Shown: positions 24,531 to 33,904 of the stretch, piece after piece
How positions within the stretch are numbered: position 1 is the first letter of the stretch
How the letters are laid out: every line of letters starts with the position of its first letter
Source of the DNA: Meandrina meandrites
Lineage: Eukaryota > Cnidaria > Anthozoa > Scleractinia > Meandrinidae
DNA length: 64,000 nucleotides
Direction of reading: 5' to 3'
Assembly (NCBI GenBank): GCA_963693305.1
Contig: OY855905.1
Location: 4,342,701-4,406,700 of the forward strand
Made by a program: the position numbers and the translations under genes
The notes under the pieces: generated by a model
What the model was told of the DNA's origin: nothing
What the model saw: the letters and a program-made list of their open reading frames with translations, nothing else
Database searches by the model: none

Positions 24531-25537
24531 TTAGAATAACAATTTGTCCATCAACATAATAAACACTGCAATGACTCCACACAGGCCAGAGGCTCCGTGA
24601 GAGATCCCAGTGGCACCATTCAATGGAGGTTTATCTGAAACTGCCAGTGTTTGGGAGGTGTCACATGATTTGTCAGAGCACGAAGCCAGAGACTTGATCC
24701 AAACTTTGTTTCCATCCACCTGCATGGTAAGAGTTCCGTTTTCTACGGCTATGGCAAACTCGTGGATAATCTGAGTGAAGTTAACAGATGGAGTGGACGT
24801 ATTAACGATATCCAGGGCTTTTATGTCTGCCAAGACTATGACGATGTCCAAGTTATCGTAGTAGGCAAGCCAGTCCATAACATCCGTATTCCACCTCAAG
24901 GCTTTTGCAATCGCTGAGCCGACTTTATCTGCGAACCGACTTTGGACATCAGCTTTTGGAAGCGGATTAGTAGAACGCCGTTTTTGTTGTGTGAATTTTT
25001 GGAATTTTAACTCGAAGAATTTCATCACTCCCTGTAACTTGTATTTGATGAATTTGGCTTCCTCTTCGATCTTGGACCAAGTACACATAGTGGCTATGTT
25101 CCACAATCCTTTGAATGACTCCCATGCTGTATCTAACTCGACAAAAGACCCCTTAATAGTCCAGAAGATCTTGTAGTATTGTAAGTAATCGAGATCACAG
25201 ATCGACGGCACATCTTTATCTGGGTTTTTGTAGCACGGAGTGTGGGAAGAAAAGGCTTCCTCTCGTATCTCGTTGCACGTTGGATTCCTCCAAGGCCGCA
25301 GCAAAGGTACAAGGGCGACTTGAAGGCACTTACGAACGCCATCCATCCATTTCTGCGCATCTACACTGAATTTGGCTCTTCGCTTGTCAAACAAACTGCA
25401 AAACGTCTCAGCGTACCTGACGGCATAAGCATTGCCTGAAGCTTCACAAGGATATTTCGTTTCCAAGCAGTTGCGGTACCAATCACAAGAATCTCCAGAA
25501 GGACTGAAGCACTCTAGAGGCAGTGATGTAGTGGGAG
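24531..25537 (-). pseudogene. C-terminal part of cysteine-rich gene copy B (split by element 1)
   Basis: Encodes the domain from the CFSPSGDSCDWYRNCLE-like motif to the hydrophobic C-terminal tail, very similar to the intact 13089-14414 protein. It becomes element sequence at 25538. Its N-terminal part is at 42067-42381 on the same strand. Counting one copy of the 5-bp target duplication, 315 + 1002 bases make a whole number of codons (439 including stop), so the gene was an intact single-exon frame before insertion. As it stands it has no signal peptide or start codon of its own. Confidence 0.85.
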
Positions 25538-25832
25538 AGTAGTATAGTCGGAGTCTGACTAAAACCATCTCGGGCGCACCTAAATTTCTAACCTCTTCAG
25601 GAGACTAGTAGTCAGGGACCAAAAATCAAACCACGCTCACATGCTCGCGTGCCTTGATTTTAAGTCCCTGACTATAGTCTCCTAAAGAGGAAAGAAATTT
25701 AGGAGCTGCTCGATAGTTTTAGTCAGACTCCGACTATACTACTTAGGAAAAAAGGACGCAGGAAACATAAACAGAGGGCGGCAGGGAACATAGGGGACAA
25801 GCAATTAGAGAATTGACACCGTACTGTATAAA
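25538..25832 (+). repeat. Element 1 left TIR with 206-bp internal palindrome
   Basis: Matches 41772-42066 in reverse complement at 294 of 295 positions. Bases 25538-25743 are themselves an imperfect palindrome: AGTAGTATAGTCGGAGTCTG at the start returns inverted ending at 25743, and inner blocks CCTAAATTTCT, GGAGACTA and GTCAGGGAC also pair. The inner margin ends with TATAAA (25827-25832), a plausible promoter for the polymerase gene that starts 78 bases later. Confidence 0.92.
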
Positions 25833-25910
25833 GTTTTTTCAATTAGAGAAATACAACATTAAGTTAACAACAATTAATTAATTTAAAAATATTTTTCTAC
25901 ATAATATACA

Positions 25911-28900
25911 ATGGACGAAATAGACTTCAGTTCATTGGATAATGTCACCACTGAATCTCTCGAACAGGAACTTGCAAAAATAGACCCCACAGAACTGCGT
26001 TATTTATCACAACTTCTTTCAGAAAACGTACCCGCAGTGAAAAAGATAATAAAGAATGTGCTAGAAGAACCAATCCCAGAAACCACAAAGAAGCGTTTAC
26101 GACCACCTTTACAACCAAAACCTTACCAACCAATAGCACCACCTAGAAAAAGGAACAGAAGACAACAACTTCTGAGACAATTCGACCCCATTCAACCGAA
26201 TAACATAAGAAATGTGACAGACTATCAGAATGAGATTTTGAATCTGTATGAAGACACAAAATTCGAGGGTGAAGAGAGCAGCGGGAGGCGGTTCAAGAGA
26301 TGGCGCATCATAAAAGATCTGAATAAAGACCAAACAGCAAAATTCATGGAAAAATTAAGAAAGGAAGTAAGAACATCATTTTTCATAAGGTATGTTTACA
26401 CAATTAATTTACGCAACATTGAAGACGGCACCTTTCTAACCTTCTACCAAACTGAAAAAGGCTCGCGAAGGATAAACAAAGTAGAAGACGCGGAAAACTG
26501 GATAAGGGAAAAGGAGGCAGAACGTCTGGAAGTAGATACAATCGAAAGACCAGACACAAAATGGATCTTCGACCACTACTTCGCAGTTGATGTAAGAGTT
26601 GTGATTGACCGTAAACCGCTTGTGGGGACAGGTCTATTGCCGGACTGGCTGCGTAAACAAGCAAACACGGGGAGAAAACAAGCAATGGTTGCACTGGACA
26701 CGTATAGGGATAACCTATGTTTATGGCGCTGTATTGCTGTGCATAAAGGTGCAAGGCCAGATCGAAGCACAGAAGCAGCCCGCAGTCTGGCCAAGAGTTT
26801 CTTCAAGCTCCGCGAAACACCGACCAATTGTGCAAAAACCTCACTAGATGAAATAGAAAAGGTAGAAATGCACCTGAACAAGGGAGTTGCTGTCTCAGAT
26901 TGGCTCGGGATAAGAGTTTATATACCAGAGCGTTTAGATGATAAAGAAGTAGTATGGCATCTGACAAGAAATCCGTCACCAAAGTTAAAAAACATAATGA
27001 CAATAGGAATTTACGGGGAGCACGCATTTTTGATAAAAGACATAACAAAGTTAGCGAAAACTTACGAATGCAACCATTGCCACGCAAGATTCACAAAGGT
27101 TTCCAATCTCCAACGTCATGCTGATAGATGCGCCCAAGGGAAAACTGTAATAGATTGCCCAGGAGAAAAGGTGGAAGCGCCGCAGTCAGCGTATCAGAAA
27201 GCATTTTACCCGAAGCAAAAAGCCTCGAAAGAATCAATACAGTGGTTGGAGTACGTGGCAAAGCACTGGAAAATTCCAATAGCCCACGCAATGTCAGGCC
27301 ACGGAGGAGAGCGATGGGTAGAGAACAGGCCAGTTGACGGGTATAACCATGAGAGAAAGTTAGTTCTGCAGTATCACGGATGCTACTGGCACGGGTGTCC
27401 AAAATGTCACCCCGATCGTAACACAGTAATAGAACATTGTGGAAGAACAAGAGAAGAACTTTACCAAGCAACAAAGAGGAGAACGGCATATCTCCGAAAG
27501 AAAGGATACAAAGTAATAGAGTGTTGGGCGTGCGAAGTCGGAGACAAATATGTAGAAGAACTCCCAGAAGCAAAAACAAAAAGTTACCCGCACGCAATTT
27601 TGTATGATTTTGAGGCATACGGAGACAAAAATCAGCGGAAGGAGCTGAAAGACAGACTCACAATCGAGAACGTACACGTCCCAGTCTCGGTTAGCATCGG
27701 CGACACGCATGAAAGAGAGCCAACCCATATCTGCGAAAAAGATCCCACAGAGCTGATCCGCAAGTTCGCAGAAGAGTTAGAAAGACGCGGAAAAAACATC
27801 AGGAAACGAGTAAGAGATGAATTTATGCCAGCAGACATCACCCTGCTGCCAAAAGACCAAAAGAAAAAAATAGAGGAATGGTGTGACCAGGTCCCAGTAC
27901 TCGGCTTCAACTCGGGGAAATACGATCTCAATCTAATAAAGGCACACTTCGTTAAAAAGCTGGCGGACACAGCCAGCAAAGTCAGAGTGGCGAAGAACAG
28001 TAACAAAATAATGTTCTTACTGACAAAAGGCTTCCGTTTTCTAGACATAATGAACTACCTCGGACCAGGAACCTCATACGAGAAATGGGTAAAAGCCTAC
28101 GACTGCGAGACAACAAAATCATGGCTCCCATACGAGTGGTTCGACGATATTAAAAAGCTGGATTACCCAGGATTGCCGGATTACCCAGATTGGTACTCAA
28201 ATTTGAAAGGAGGCTTTACATTAAATCTGACAGAATGGAAAGCCTGCAAACAGACGTTCTGGGAAGAGGGGATGAAAACATTTAAAGACTGGGTGCGGTA
28301 CTACAACAATCTAGATGTAGCCCCAGGATTAGAGGCGCTGGAAAAGATGAGAAACTTCTACACAGAAAAGGGGATCGACATAATGAAAGATGCAGTCAGC
28401 ATTCCAGGTGTAAGCTTGCACTACCTGTTAAAGGGAGCAATAGAGCGCAACGCAGAACTATACGCCCCAAGCAAAGAAGCATATGAGATGTTAAAAGAAG
28501 CTGTTGTTGGAGGGCCGAGCCTCGTTTTTACAAGGTACCATGAAGTGGGAAAAACCAGAATAAGGTCACATCAAGTTGCTAATCCACAACTGTGCCAAAA
28601 CATTCTCGGCTACGATGCCAACGCGCTGTATCTCTCAACAATGCTAAAAGATATGCCCTGCGGAAAAGAAAGAGTTGAACACTACGATGACGATTTGGTA
28701 ATGCCCATGGTACTAACACAAAATCTCAAAGAAGGAAGCTGGTTCGGGTTTGCGGAAGTAGACATAGAGATTCCGAAGCACTTACACCCGAAGTTCGAAG
28801 AAATGTGCCCATTCTTCTACAACAAAGTGGTGCCAGCGGAAGCAGTACCCGAGCATATGATCAAATACTTGACGGACACAGGCAGAAACCGCGGAGACGG

Positions 28901-29963
28901 GAGAAAACTCGTGGGAGCTTTGTCGGCACAGAGGATACTATTATATGCACCGCTGTTACTCTGGTACATAAACCACGGGGCGGAAATAACAAAGGTATAT
29001 CGGACAATTGACTACAAACCGGCAAAAATCTTTCCTTGGTTCGTGGAACAAGTCACGGAGGCCCGCCGGACAGGAGATGTAGAAAAAAGCAAAGCACTGC
29101 TGGCGGATATATTCAAACTGTTAGGAAACAGCGGGTATGGAAAGCTCATCGAAGCCTTGGAACGGCAAACAAACGTGATATACACAAAAGATGAGAAGGT
29201 AGTTGACAGAGCAATGCGAAGCACGTATTTCACCACTCTTGATGAGATAGGAGCGGCGTATGAGTTAGAAAGCCGAAAGCCCCGGATCACAATAAGACGT
29301 CCATTTCAGATAGGAATCGCGGTATACCAGCTGGCAAAGCTGAGGATGTTGGAATTTTATTATGACTTCCTGGACAGGTACATTGACAGAAAGGATTTCG
29401 AGCTGATCCAGATGGACACGGACAGCAACTATTTGGCCATAACGGGGAAGGAGATTGAAGACATCGTGAAACCGGAGCTGAGAGAAGAATTCGAGGAAGA
29501 AAAAAAGAATTGGTTGGCATGGAGCAAGTGGAATTGGCGAATACCAAATAAGGAACTCGAGGACACAGTGCACCCAGAGTTAAAAGAAGAATTTGCGGCA
29601 AAAAAAGGGGATTGGAAGGCCTGGAAACAGTGGAGAGGGAGAATACCAGGGCTATTTAAGCAGGAGTTTGCGGGGGAGCGGATGATAGCGCTGTGCTCAA
29701 AATGTTATTTCGCGGATGACAGGGGAGAAAAGCAGAAGCTAAGCACAAAAGGGGTGTCAAAGAAGCAAAACACCATAACCTGGCAACGTTTCAAAGCGGC
29801 GTTGGAAGGCAACAAAGATATGGCAACAAACAGAGGGTTCCGGATGCGGGAAGGGAAAATAGTGACATACGAGCAGGAGAAGCTGGGGTTGAGCGCGTAT
29901 TATGACAAACGCTGGGTGCTGCCCGATGGGATACACACCGAACCTATCGAATATCACATTTAG
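25911..29963 (+). CDS. Protein-primed family B DNA polymerase, element 1
   Basis: 1350 residues. N-terminal basic/linker region, then a C2H2 zinc finger (CNHCHARF..HADRC, about residues 384-404). Next comes a nuclease-like segment (YHGCYWHGCPKC.. to GYKVIECWACE, about 485-545) resembling the Vsr/restriction-like fold often fused to these polymerases. Exo I is YDFEAYGD (about 565) and Exo II GFNSGKYDLNL (about 663). Motif A is YDANALYLS (about 901), motif B KLLGNSGYGK (about 1073) and motif C MDTDSNY (about 1168). It copies the element using a terminal protein primer. A tandem duplication of about 34 residues (PEL.EEF..W.AW..W..RIP, about 1180-1250) follows motif C. Start chosen as the first ATG after the TIR promoter; nothing overlaps upstream. 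Ends 8 bases before the convergent integrase stop. Confidence 0.93.
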   Translation: MDEIDFSSLDNVTTESLEQELAKIDPTELRYLSQLLSENVPAVKKIIKNVLEEPIPETTKKRLRPPLQPKPYQPIAPPRKRNRRQQLLRQFDPIQPNNIRNVTDYQNEILNLYEDTKFEGEESSGRRFKRWRIIKDLNKDQTAKFMEKLRKEVRTSFFIRYVYTINLRNIEDGTFLTFYQTEKGSRRINKVEDAENWIREKEAERLEVDTIERPDTKWIFDHYFAVDVRVVIDRKPLVGTGLLPDWLRKQANTGRKQAMVALDTYRDNLCLWRCIAVHKGARPDRSTEAARSLAKSFFKLRETPTNCAKTSLDEIEKVEMHLNKGVAVSDWLGIRVYIPERLDDKEVVWHLTRNPSPKLKNIMTIGIYGEHAFLIKDITKLAKTYECNHCHARFTKVSNLQRHADRCAQGKTVIDCPGEKVEAPQSAYQKAFYPKQKASKESIQWLEYVAKHWKIPIAHAMSGHGGERWVENRPVDGYNHERKLVLQYHGCYWHGCPKCHPDRNTVIEHCGRTREELYQATKRRTAYLRKKGYKVIECWACEVGDKYVEELPEAKTKSYPHAILYDFEAYGDKNQRKELKDRLTIENVHVPVSVSIGDTHEREPTHICEKDPTELIRKFAEELERRGKNIRKRVRDEFMPADITLLPKDQKKKIEEWCDQVPVLGFNSGKYDLNLIKAHFVKKLADTASKVRVAKNSNKIMFLLTKGFRFLDIMNYLGPGTSYEKWVKAYDCETTKSWLPYEWFDDIKKLDYPGLPDYPDWYSNLKGGFTLNLTEWKACKQTFWEEGMKTFKDWVRYYNNLDVAPGLEALEKMRNFYTEKGIDIMKDAVSIPGVSLHYLLKGAIERNAELYAPSKEAYEMLKEAVVGGPSLVFTRYHEVGKTRIRSHQVANPQLCQNILGYDANALYLSTMLKDMPCGKERVEHYDDDLVMPMVLTQNLKEGSWFGFAEVDIEIPKHLHPKFEEMCPFFYNKVVPAEAVPEHMIKYLTDTGRNRGDGRKLVGALSAQRILLYAPLLLWYINHGAEITKVYRTIDYKPAKIFPWFVEQVTEARRTGDVEKSKALLADIFKLLGNSGYGKLIEALERQTNVIYTKDEKVVDRAMRSTYFTTLDEIGAAYELESRKPRITIRRPFQIGIAVYQLAKLRMLEFYYDFLDRYIDRKDFELIQMDTDSNYLAITGKEIEDIVKPELREEFEEEKKNWLAWSKWNWRIPNKELEDTVHPELKEEFAAKKGDWKAWKQWRGRIPGLFKQEFAGERMIALCSKCYFADDRGEKQKLSTKGVSKKQNTITWQRFKAALEGNKDMATNRGFRMREGKIVTYEQEKLGLSAYYDKRWVLPDGIHTEPIEYHI

Positions 29964-29971
29964 GTGGAGGT

Positions 29972-30958
29972 TTACCCCACAGCTGGAGGTAATTCTGTAT
30001 CCGGAGGTACCACAAGCAGTTCTTCACGTACAAAACCACGCTTTGGTCCGTCGCGCAAATAGTAGAGAACAGGTTGATTTGGTTTGGAAAAAGATCGTTC
30101 AAGGTTGTAAACTTTCAAAGACCAGATTGGATCAGTGGCTCTTTTCGTCCCGCCTTCAAGCTCACCAGGTTCGTACAAATACCGAACCATAACGATGGAT
30201 GGAAGCTTTTTTTCGTTCAAACCAACAGGTCTCAAATATTTAGTTGACGGCTCCGCATAAACATTTTTTTTTTTGATTGCAGCAGCAGGTTTCATACCAA
30301 TCAATCGAGTGACTTGGTTGTTCAGAGCAGAAACAACTTTGGGAAGCCTTTTTACCCACACAGTAGACCGCAAACCCTCAGGCGAACGCATTTCAACTGC
30401 GTACTGGTGGCCAAACAAACGCTCAGCCAAGGTACGATTGAAACGTTCAACGATCGCTTGGTCTCTATGTATTTCAGGGTGGCCGCGTCTGATAGAAGTT
30501 TTGTGATTTTCCATTTCTTTTGTAACAGCGCCCATAAATTCACGCCCAGGATCAACTTGCAACATCTGCGGCCATTTCAAAGGTCCACGTGTATAAATTG
30601 TCTTAAAAGCTTTGGCAACCTCATCAGAGTTTTTAGAAGTTAAAGGCTGAGCTTCTTTGAATCTGCTGGCAACATCAACAACGGTAAGCGCGTATTTGTA
30701 AGTGCTACGGCCCACTTTGTCATGTGGCAGAAAAAGAAGATCTGCCTGATGCACTTTGTTGGGTGTAGGCACGTCGAATTTTAGGCGAGGAATGTAGCGC
30801 GGTGCGGGGAGGTAAATCTGCCAGAGCGCTTGTTTGAACAACCATTCTTTGGCAACAACTTCAGGAACCTTTGCAGCGACCGCTAATTTTTTAATGGCAG
30901 AAATGCCTTTCCAGTAACCCTGCGGACTGTAGTAACGCCGCTCTAATTTTTTATCCAT
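29972..30958 (-). CDS. Retroviral-type DDE integrase, element 1
   Basis: 328 residues. The N-terminal helical region lacks an obvious HHCC finger. The rve core has D73 (HQADLLFL), D136 (QVDPGREF) and E171 (AIVERFNRT), a D,D,34-E triad that joins element ends to target DNA. The C-terminal beta-rich region (YEPGELEGG.. LERSFSKPNQPVLYYL.. GFVREELLVVPP) resembles the chromo/SH3-like tail of Polinton integrases. About 85 percent alike by eye to the integrase of element 2, although the two polymerases are far apart. Convergent with PolB (8-base gap) and divergent from the 30969 gene across a 10-base gap containing an AT-rich promoter-like motif. Confidence 0.93.
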   Translation of the reverse strand: MDKKLERRYYSPQGYWKGISAIKKLAVAAKVPEVVAKEWLFKQALWQIYLPAPRYIPRLKFDVPTPNKVHQADLLFLPHDKVGRSTYKYALTVVDVASRFKEAQPLTSKNSDEVAKAFKTIYTRGPLKWPQMLQVDPGREFMGAVTKEMENHKTSIRRGHPEIHRDQAIVERFNRTLAERLFGHQYAVEMRSPEGLRSTVWVKRLPKVVSALNNQVTRLIGMKPAAAIKKKNVYAEPSTKYLRPVGLNEKKLPSIVMVRYLYEPGELEGGTKRATDPIWSLKVYNLERSFSKPNQPVLYYLRDGPKRGFVREELLVVPPDTELPPAVG

Positions 30959-30968
30959 TTAAATAATT

Positions 30969-31493
30969 ATGCGCAGACATATATACATGGCTACAAAACC
31001 TTACCTAAGGGGTGCGGGATACCCCCACAGTGAACAGCTAAAAGAAATGTTGATAAAACAGCAGGAAGCGAAAATAAAAGAAATCAAGCCGGAAAAAGAT
31101 CTTGACGACCGTTACGACCTCGAAGGGGTGTGGGTTTTACCCCACGAAGAGATGAGCCACCCTCCCAAACCAAAATTATGGTATTTAATTTCAGTACTAA
31201 AAAAAGTCGGCATTTCTTTAGAACAGGTCGGTGACGAAATGGGGGTGACCTTTTTGGGTAATGTCATTCACCAATTTAAGCTGACGAATCTCAGGCCATG
31301 TAACTACGTTTGTTTTTTATACAACTATTTTCAAAAGGTCTCACCTATCGATTGGCCGGCGAAAAAGGCAATACTGGGAAAGCTCACGAAAAGATTGCCG
31401 AAGATGGTACAAACCAGAAATAAAGCCGAAAAAAGTTTCAACGAATGGTGGTTGGAGGCAAACACCCCACGATTAAACAGAAGTTGTCTTTGA
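30969..31493 (+). CDS. Unknown element 1 protein, 174 aa
   Basis: Not recognised. Charged, no signal peptide or membrane segment. It contains an EGVWVLPHEE segment that is encoded by one copy of a 21-bp GGGGTG..ACCCC motif seen elsewhere in the element, and a second copy lies at 31009-31028 near its start. The C-terminal half has aromatic and basic patches (WYLISVLKKVG, WPAKKAILGKLTKR). The second ATG at 30987 (MATKPY) could be the real start, because the sequence before it (ATATATACATGG) carries the TATA-like motif usual before genes here. Ends 8 bases before the convergent 31501 gene. Confidence 0.6.
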   Translation: MRRHIYMATKPYLRGAGYPHSEQLKEMLIKQQEAKIKEIKPEKDLDDRYDLEGVWVLPHEEMSHPPKPKLWYLISVLKKVGISLEQVGDEMGVTFLGNVIHQFKLTNLRPCNYVCFLYNYFQKVSPIDWPAKKAILGKLTKRLPKMVQTRNKAEKSFNEWWLEANTPRLNRSCL

Positions 31494-31500
31494 TGTTCTG

Positions 31501-32004
31501 TTAACCCTTTACCTTAGAGGTGTCTCCACTGTCAGTGTGGTTTGAAAACTGCAGTTTTGTTTTTTTAGTAGTAAAGGTGTTGTACTTTTTCTCAATATCT
31601 TGATACTCGCCGTCAGAGATTTCACCATCGTCAAGAGCGGTTGATATGAGAGTGTTGATTGAGCTCAGCGTAGCTTCAGCCAAAGTCTGCATTTTTTTGT
31701 GTTTTTTCGCTTTACGCCGGAAAAATTTGATGGGGCCCATGCAGGAGGTTGACATCAATGAAAACAAGAGGCCAGTTGCGATTAAAGGCCCGCCAACAAC
31801 AATGCCAACCGCAGAAAGTGAAGCGCCCAGCCCAGAGCCTGTAAGAAGGGCAGCAACTCCGCCTGTTAACCCGCTTACTGTTTGACAACGCGTGTGCCAC
31901 CGTCTAAACTTGGCTGAGGTTTGGTAGTAATGCGCCAACTGGTTTTCAAGATTTTTCTTCATCATTTCTATTTCAGCCAGCCGGAATTTTGTTACAGAAT
32001 CCAT
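31501..32004 (-). CDS. Membrane-associated protein with DDGEISDGEY motif, element 1
   Basis: 167 residues. N-terminal helix (ideal for coiled-coil), then a long hydrophobic Gly/Ala-rich region at about residues 42-90 that could span a membrane twice, then a basic stretch (FFRRKAKKHKKMQ), then ISTALDDGEISDGEYQDI. Element 2 encodes a counterpart (55420-56088) with the same order: helix, two hydrophobic segments, basic turn, KSLIDGKISDSEFQSI. Function unknown; shared presence suggests a virion or membrane role. A TATATAGG motif precedes the ATG by a few bases. Confidence 0.7.
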   Translation of the reverse strand: MDSVTKFRLAEIEMMKKNLENQLAHYYQTSAKFRRWHTRCQTVSGLTGGVAALLTGSGLGASLSAVGIVVGGPLIATGLLFSLMSTSCMGPIKFFRRKAKKHKKMQTLAEATLSSINTLISTALDDGEISDGEYQDIEKKYNTFTTKKTKLQFSNHTDSGDTSKVKG

Positions 32005-32035
32005 TTCCTATATATGTGTTTAAAAAATGTGTAAT

Positions 32036-32893
32036 CTAATCGCAATATTGGTTATGCCATTTTCCATTTTTATATACAACCCGATTACATGGCCCAGTTG
32101 TATTTTTAGGGTGTGTCCAGAACTTTTTGCTAAACAGACCGGTTTTCGTGTTAAAGGCACCTTTTGCGATGTCACCACTCCAATACTTTTTAAACAAATC
32201 CTTATCACCACCTGTGATAGCCATGATTGCAGCAGCCACATCTTGAGCCGGTTGAAAGCCTGGAATTTTTTCGCCGATCTTTTTATTGATCGTTTCACCG
32301 ACACCCAAACCCACCTTTTGCTTCGAGCTGATTGCGTTGCGCGCCGCGGCGTGACCCCATTGCCGTTTGTTTTTGGGAATAGGGTCAAGCGCCTTCACCA
32401 TTTTTTTGTCTGCAGCGTGTTTGCAGCCTTTCTCATTTTTCTTGCCTGCACAGACGGCATAATCAACGTCATGCTGCATTGCAACTGCGTCCGTGGCGCC
32501 TGTGGGTTGCTGATAAATCTTCAAGATCTTTCCCGTCTTGGGGTCGTAAGAAAGCTGTTTTTCAAGAGGATTGTACGGCCCTGTATAGTTGTGGCCCGGA
32601 AGTGTCCACCCTTTCTTTGGTTTAGGCAGCTTGCCTATAGCTTTATGCAAATCAAAAGCCCCACCACGTTGGTAAAGAGGGTTTGTTGGGTCATCTACTC
32701 GATTACCCGCATAAATTCTCATATCATAATTACCACCACGTTGGGTACCCCCACTAATAAACCGTGTCTTGGTAATGCCACAACTTGCGCATTTTACTTT
32801 TAACATTCTTCTACCATTTTTTGTGGTAGTGTTTTTTTCACTTCCCGGTACGTTGGGTGTGAAACGCTTTTCCTTCACGCAGTATACCTCCAT
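32036..32893 (-). CDS. Zinc-ribbon plus phospholipase A2-like protein, element 1
   Basis: 285 residues. The N-terminal about 46 residues form a degenerate DUF5679-like ribbon (YCVKEKR..KVKCASCGITKTRF) shared with the next gene upstream. The second part has a phospholipase A2 core: a calcium-loop-like PGHNYTGPYNPL (about 99-110), the catalytic pair HDVDY (H141, D142) and a following Cys/Ala-rich helix with a second His (HAADKKM). This arrangement matches the parvovirus VP1-type PLA2, which breaches endosomal membranes, and PLA2 genes are known in adintoviruses and some Polintons. A virion-entry role is inferred. ATG preceded by TATATAAG. Confidence 0.8.
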   Translation of the reverse strand: MEVYCVKEKRFTPNVPGSEKNTTTKNGRRMLKVKCASCGITKTRFISGGTQRGGNYDMRIYAGNRVDDPTNPLYQRGGAFDLHKAIGKLPKPKKGWTLPGHNYTGPYNPLEKQLSYDPKTGKILKIYQQPTGATDAVAMQHDVDYAVCAGKKNEKGCKHAADKKMVKALDPIPKNKRQWGHAAARNAISSKQKVGLGVGETINKKIGEKIPGFQPAQDVAAAIMAITGGDKDLFKKYWSGDIAKGAFNTKTGLFSKKFWTHPKNTTGPCNRVVYKNGKWHNQYCD

Positions 32894-32915
32894 CTTATAT
32901 AATTAAAGAAAATTC

Positions 32916-33446
32916 TCAGGCCGCTGTGTGACACCCGCCTTTCATCATATCTTTTGGTCTTAATCTGTTTGAGGCTTTAGTCAACAAATCCCCAGACAAA
33001 GCATCAATTGTGTAATTAACAGCTTTTCTCGCGATTGGTTTGGCTTTATTGGCTAACTTCTTCTGATACTCTGGTTGTCTTAAAAACGCGCTTGCAAAGT
33101 ATCTTCCTTGTTTCACACCTTGCTTTGCTAAATAAGGAACTCCGTACTCAAAGAAAGCTTCAGCTGCTGTATTTCCAACTGTATCAAAAACTCCACCTCC
33201 AAACATTCTTTTTTCAGCGCGTGCAAGTTCTTCTCTCTTCTTTTTGGGTAAACCACTTCTGGTCCACTTAAATATTGGTTCCAAAATATTACCTCCTTCT
33301 TGAGCACTGACAAATCTTGTCTTGGTAATGCCGCAGCTAGCACATTTTACTTTAAGCAACCTTTTACCATTTCTTGCGGTTGCAAATGTTTCACTTCCCA
33401 CCACATTGGGTGTGAAGCGCTTTTCTTTCACACAGTAAACATCCAT
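32916..33446 (-). CDS. Zinc-ribbon minor virion-like protein, element 1
   Basis: 176 residues. Residues 1-46 repeat the DUF5679-like ribbon of the PLA2 protein (CVKEKRFTPNV..CASCGITKTRF). The rest is helical and basic, with Gly-rich FGGGVF followed by YGVPYLAKQGVKQGRYFAS and a basic tail. The MFGG|G sequence matches the (M/I/L)xGG|x site of adenovirus-type proteases, so it may be cleaved by the product of the adjacent protease gene. Similar helical proteins recur in Polintons, but I know no name. ATG is preceded by GTATAAAG. Confidence 0.65.
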   Translation of the reverse strand: MDVYCVKEKRFTPNVVGSETFATARNGKRLLKVKCASCGITKTRFVSAQEGGNILEPIFKWTRSGLPKKKREELARAEKRMFGGGVFDTVGNTAAEAFFEYGVPYLAKQGVKQGRYFASAFLRQPEYQKKLANKAKPIARKAVNYTIDALSGDLLTKASNRLRPKDMMKGGCHTAA

Positions 33447-33448
33447 CT

Positions 33449-33904
33449 TTATACATTATGTGTAAAATAATCCTTCACCACAGCCTCGTTGGTGTGCGTA
33501 TTTTCGGAAAACATGCTCAAAATTTCTCGAAATGTCCGCCCTTTGTTACGTTCGTTCAGAAAAAGCAGACAGTAGTAGCCGCAGCGTACACTGGATTCCC
33601 ACTGAAGCTGGTTGTCATTTCGTAGAAAGGTTTTGCTACCCTCAAGAATCAACTCAATTTCCCATTCCGCGGGCGGGGGTAAACCGAAAGAGTCAAAGTA
33701 TTCGCGCCCGCCCCAGCAGCATACCCAGTGGGTGCCTGGCCCTCCAAGATCATCCATGTTGATTATACAAGGGGAGTGGTTTTTCACGTGGATCTCGTCT
33801 CTCGCAAATATACCTTTAATGGGGATTTTCAAGTATTGGCACCATCGCTGCAAGTCATAATCAGTTAAGGGGACATCAACGAAGGCGGGCTTTTTTTTGG
33901 TCAC
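33449..33904 (-). CDS. Adenain-like cysteine protease, element 1
   Basis: 151 residues, somewhat shorter than adenovirus protease. Catalytic set in family order: H59 (GTHWVCCW), D71 (EYFDSFG), Q101 (oxyanion, NQLQW) and C108 (VRCGYYC). The Ulp1/adenain fold processes capsid precursors during virion maturation. It starts inside the 3' end of the upstream 33876-34247 gene (29-base overlap), suggesting coordinated late expression with capsid genes. Confidence 0.9.
   Translation of the reverse strand: MTKKKPAFVDVPLTDYDLQRWCQYLKIPIKGIFARDEIHVKNHSPCIINMDDLGGPGTHWVCCWGGREYFDSFGLPPPAEWEIELILEGSKTFLRNDNQLQWESSVRCGYYCLLFLNERNKGRTFREILSMFSENTHTNEAVVKDYFTHNV

Noticed and set aside
32027..32803. 258-residue plus-strand frame
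   Set aside because: Antisense shadow of the zinc-ribbon/PLA2 gene, which has recognisable motifs and a promoter motif.
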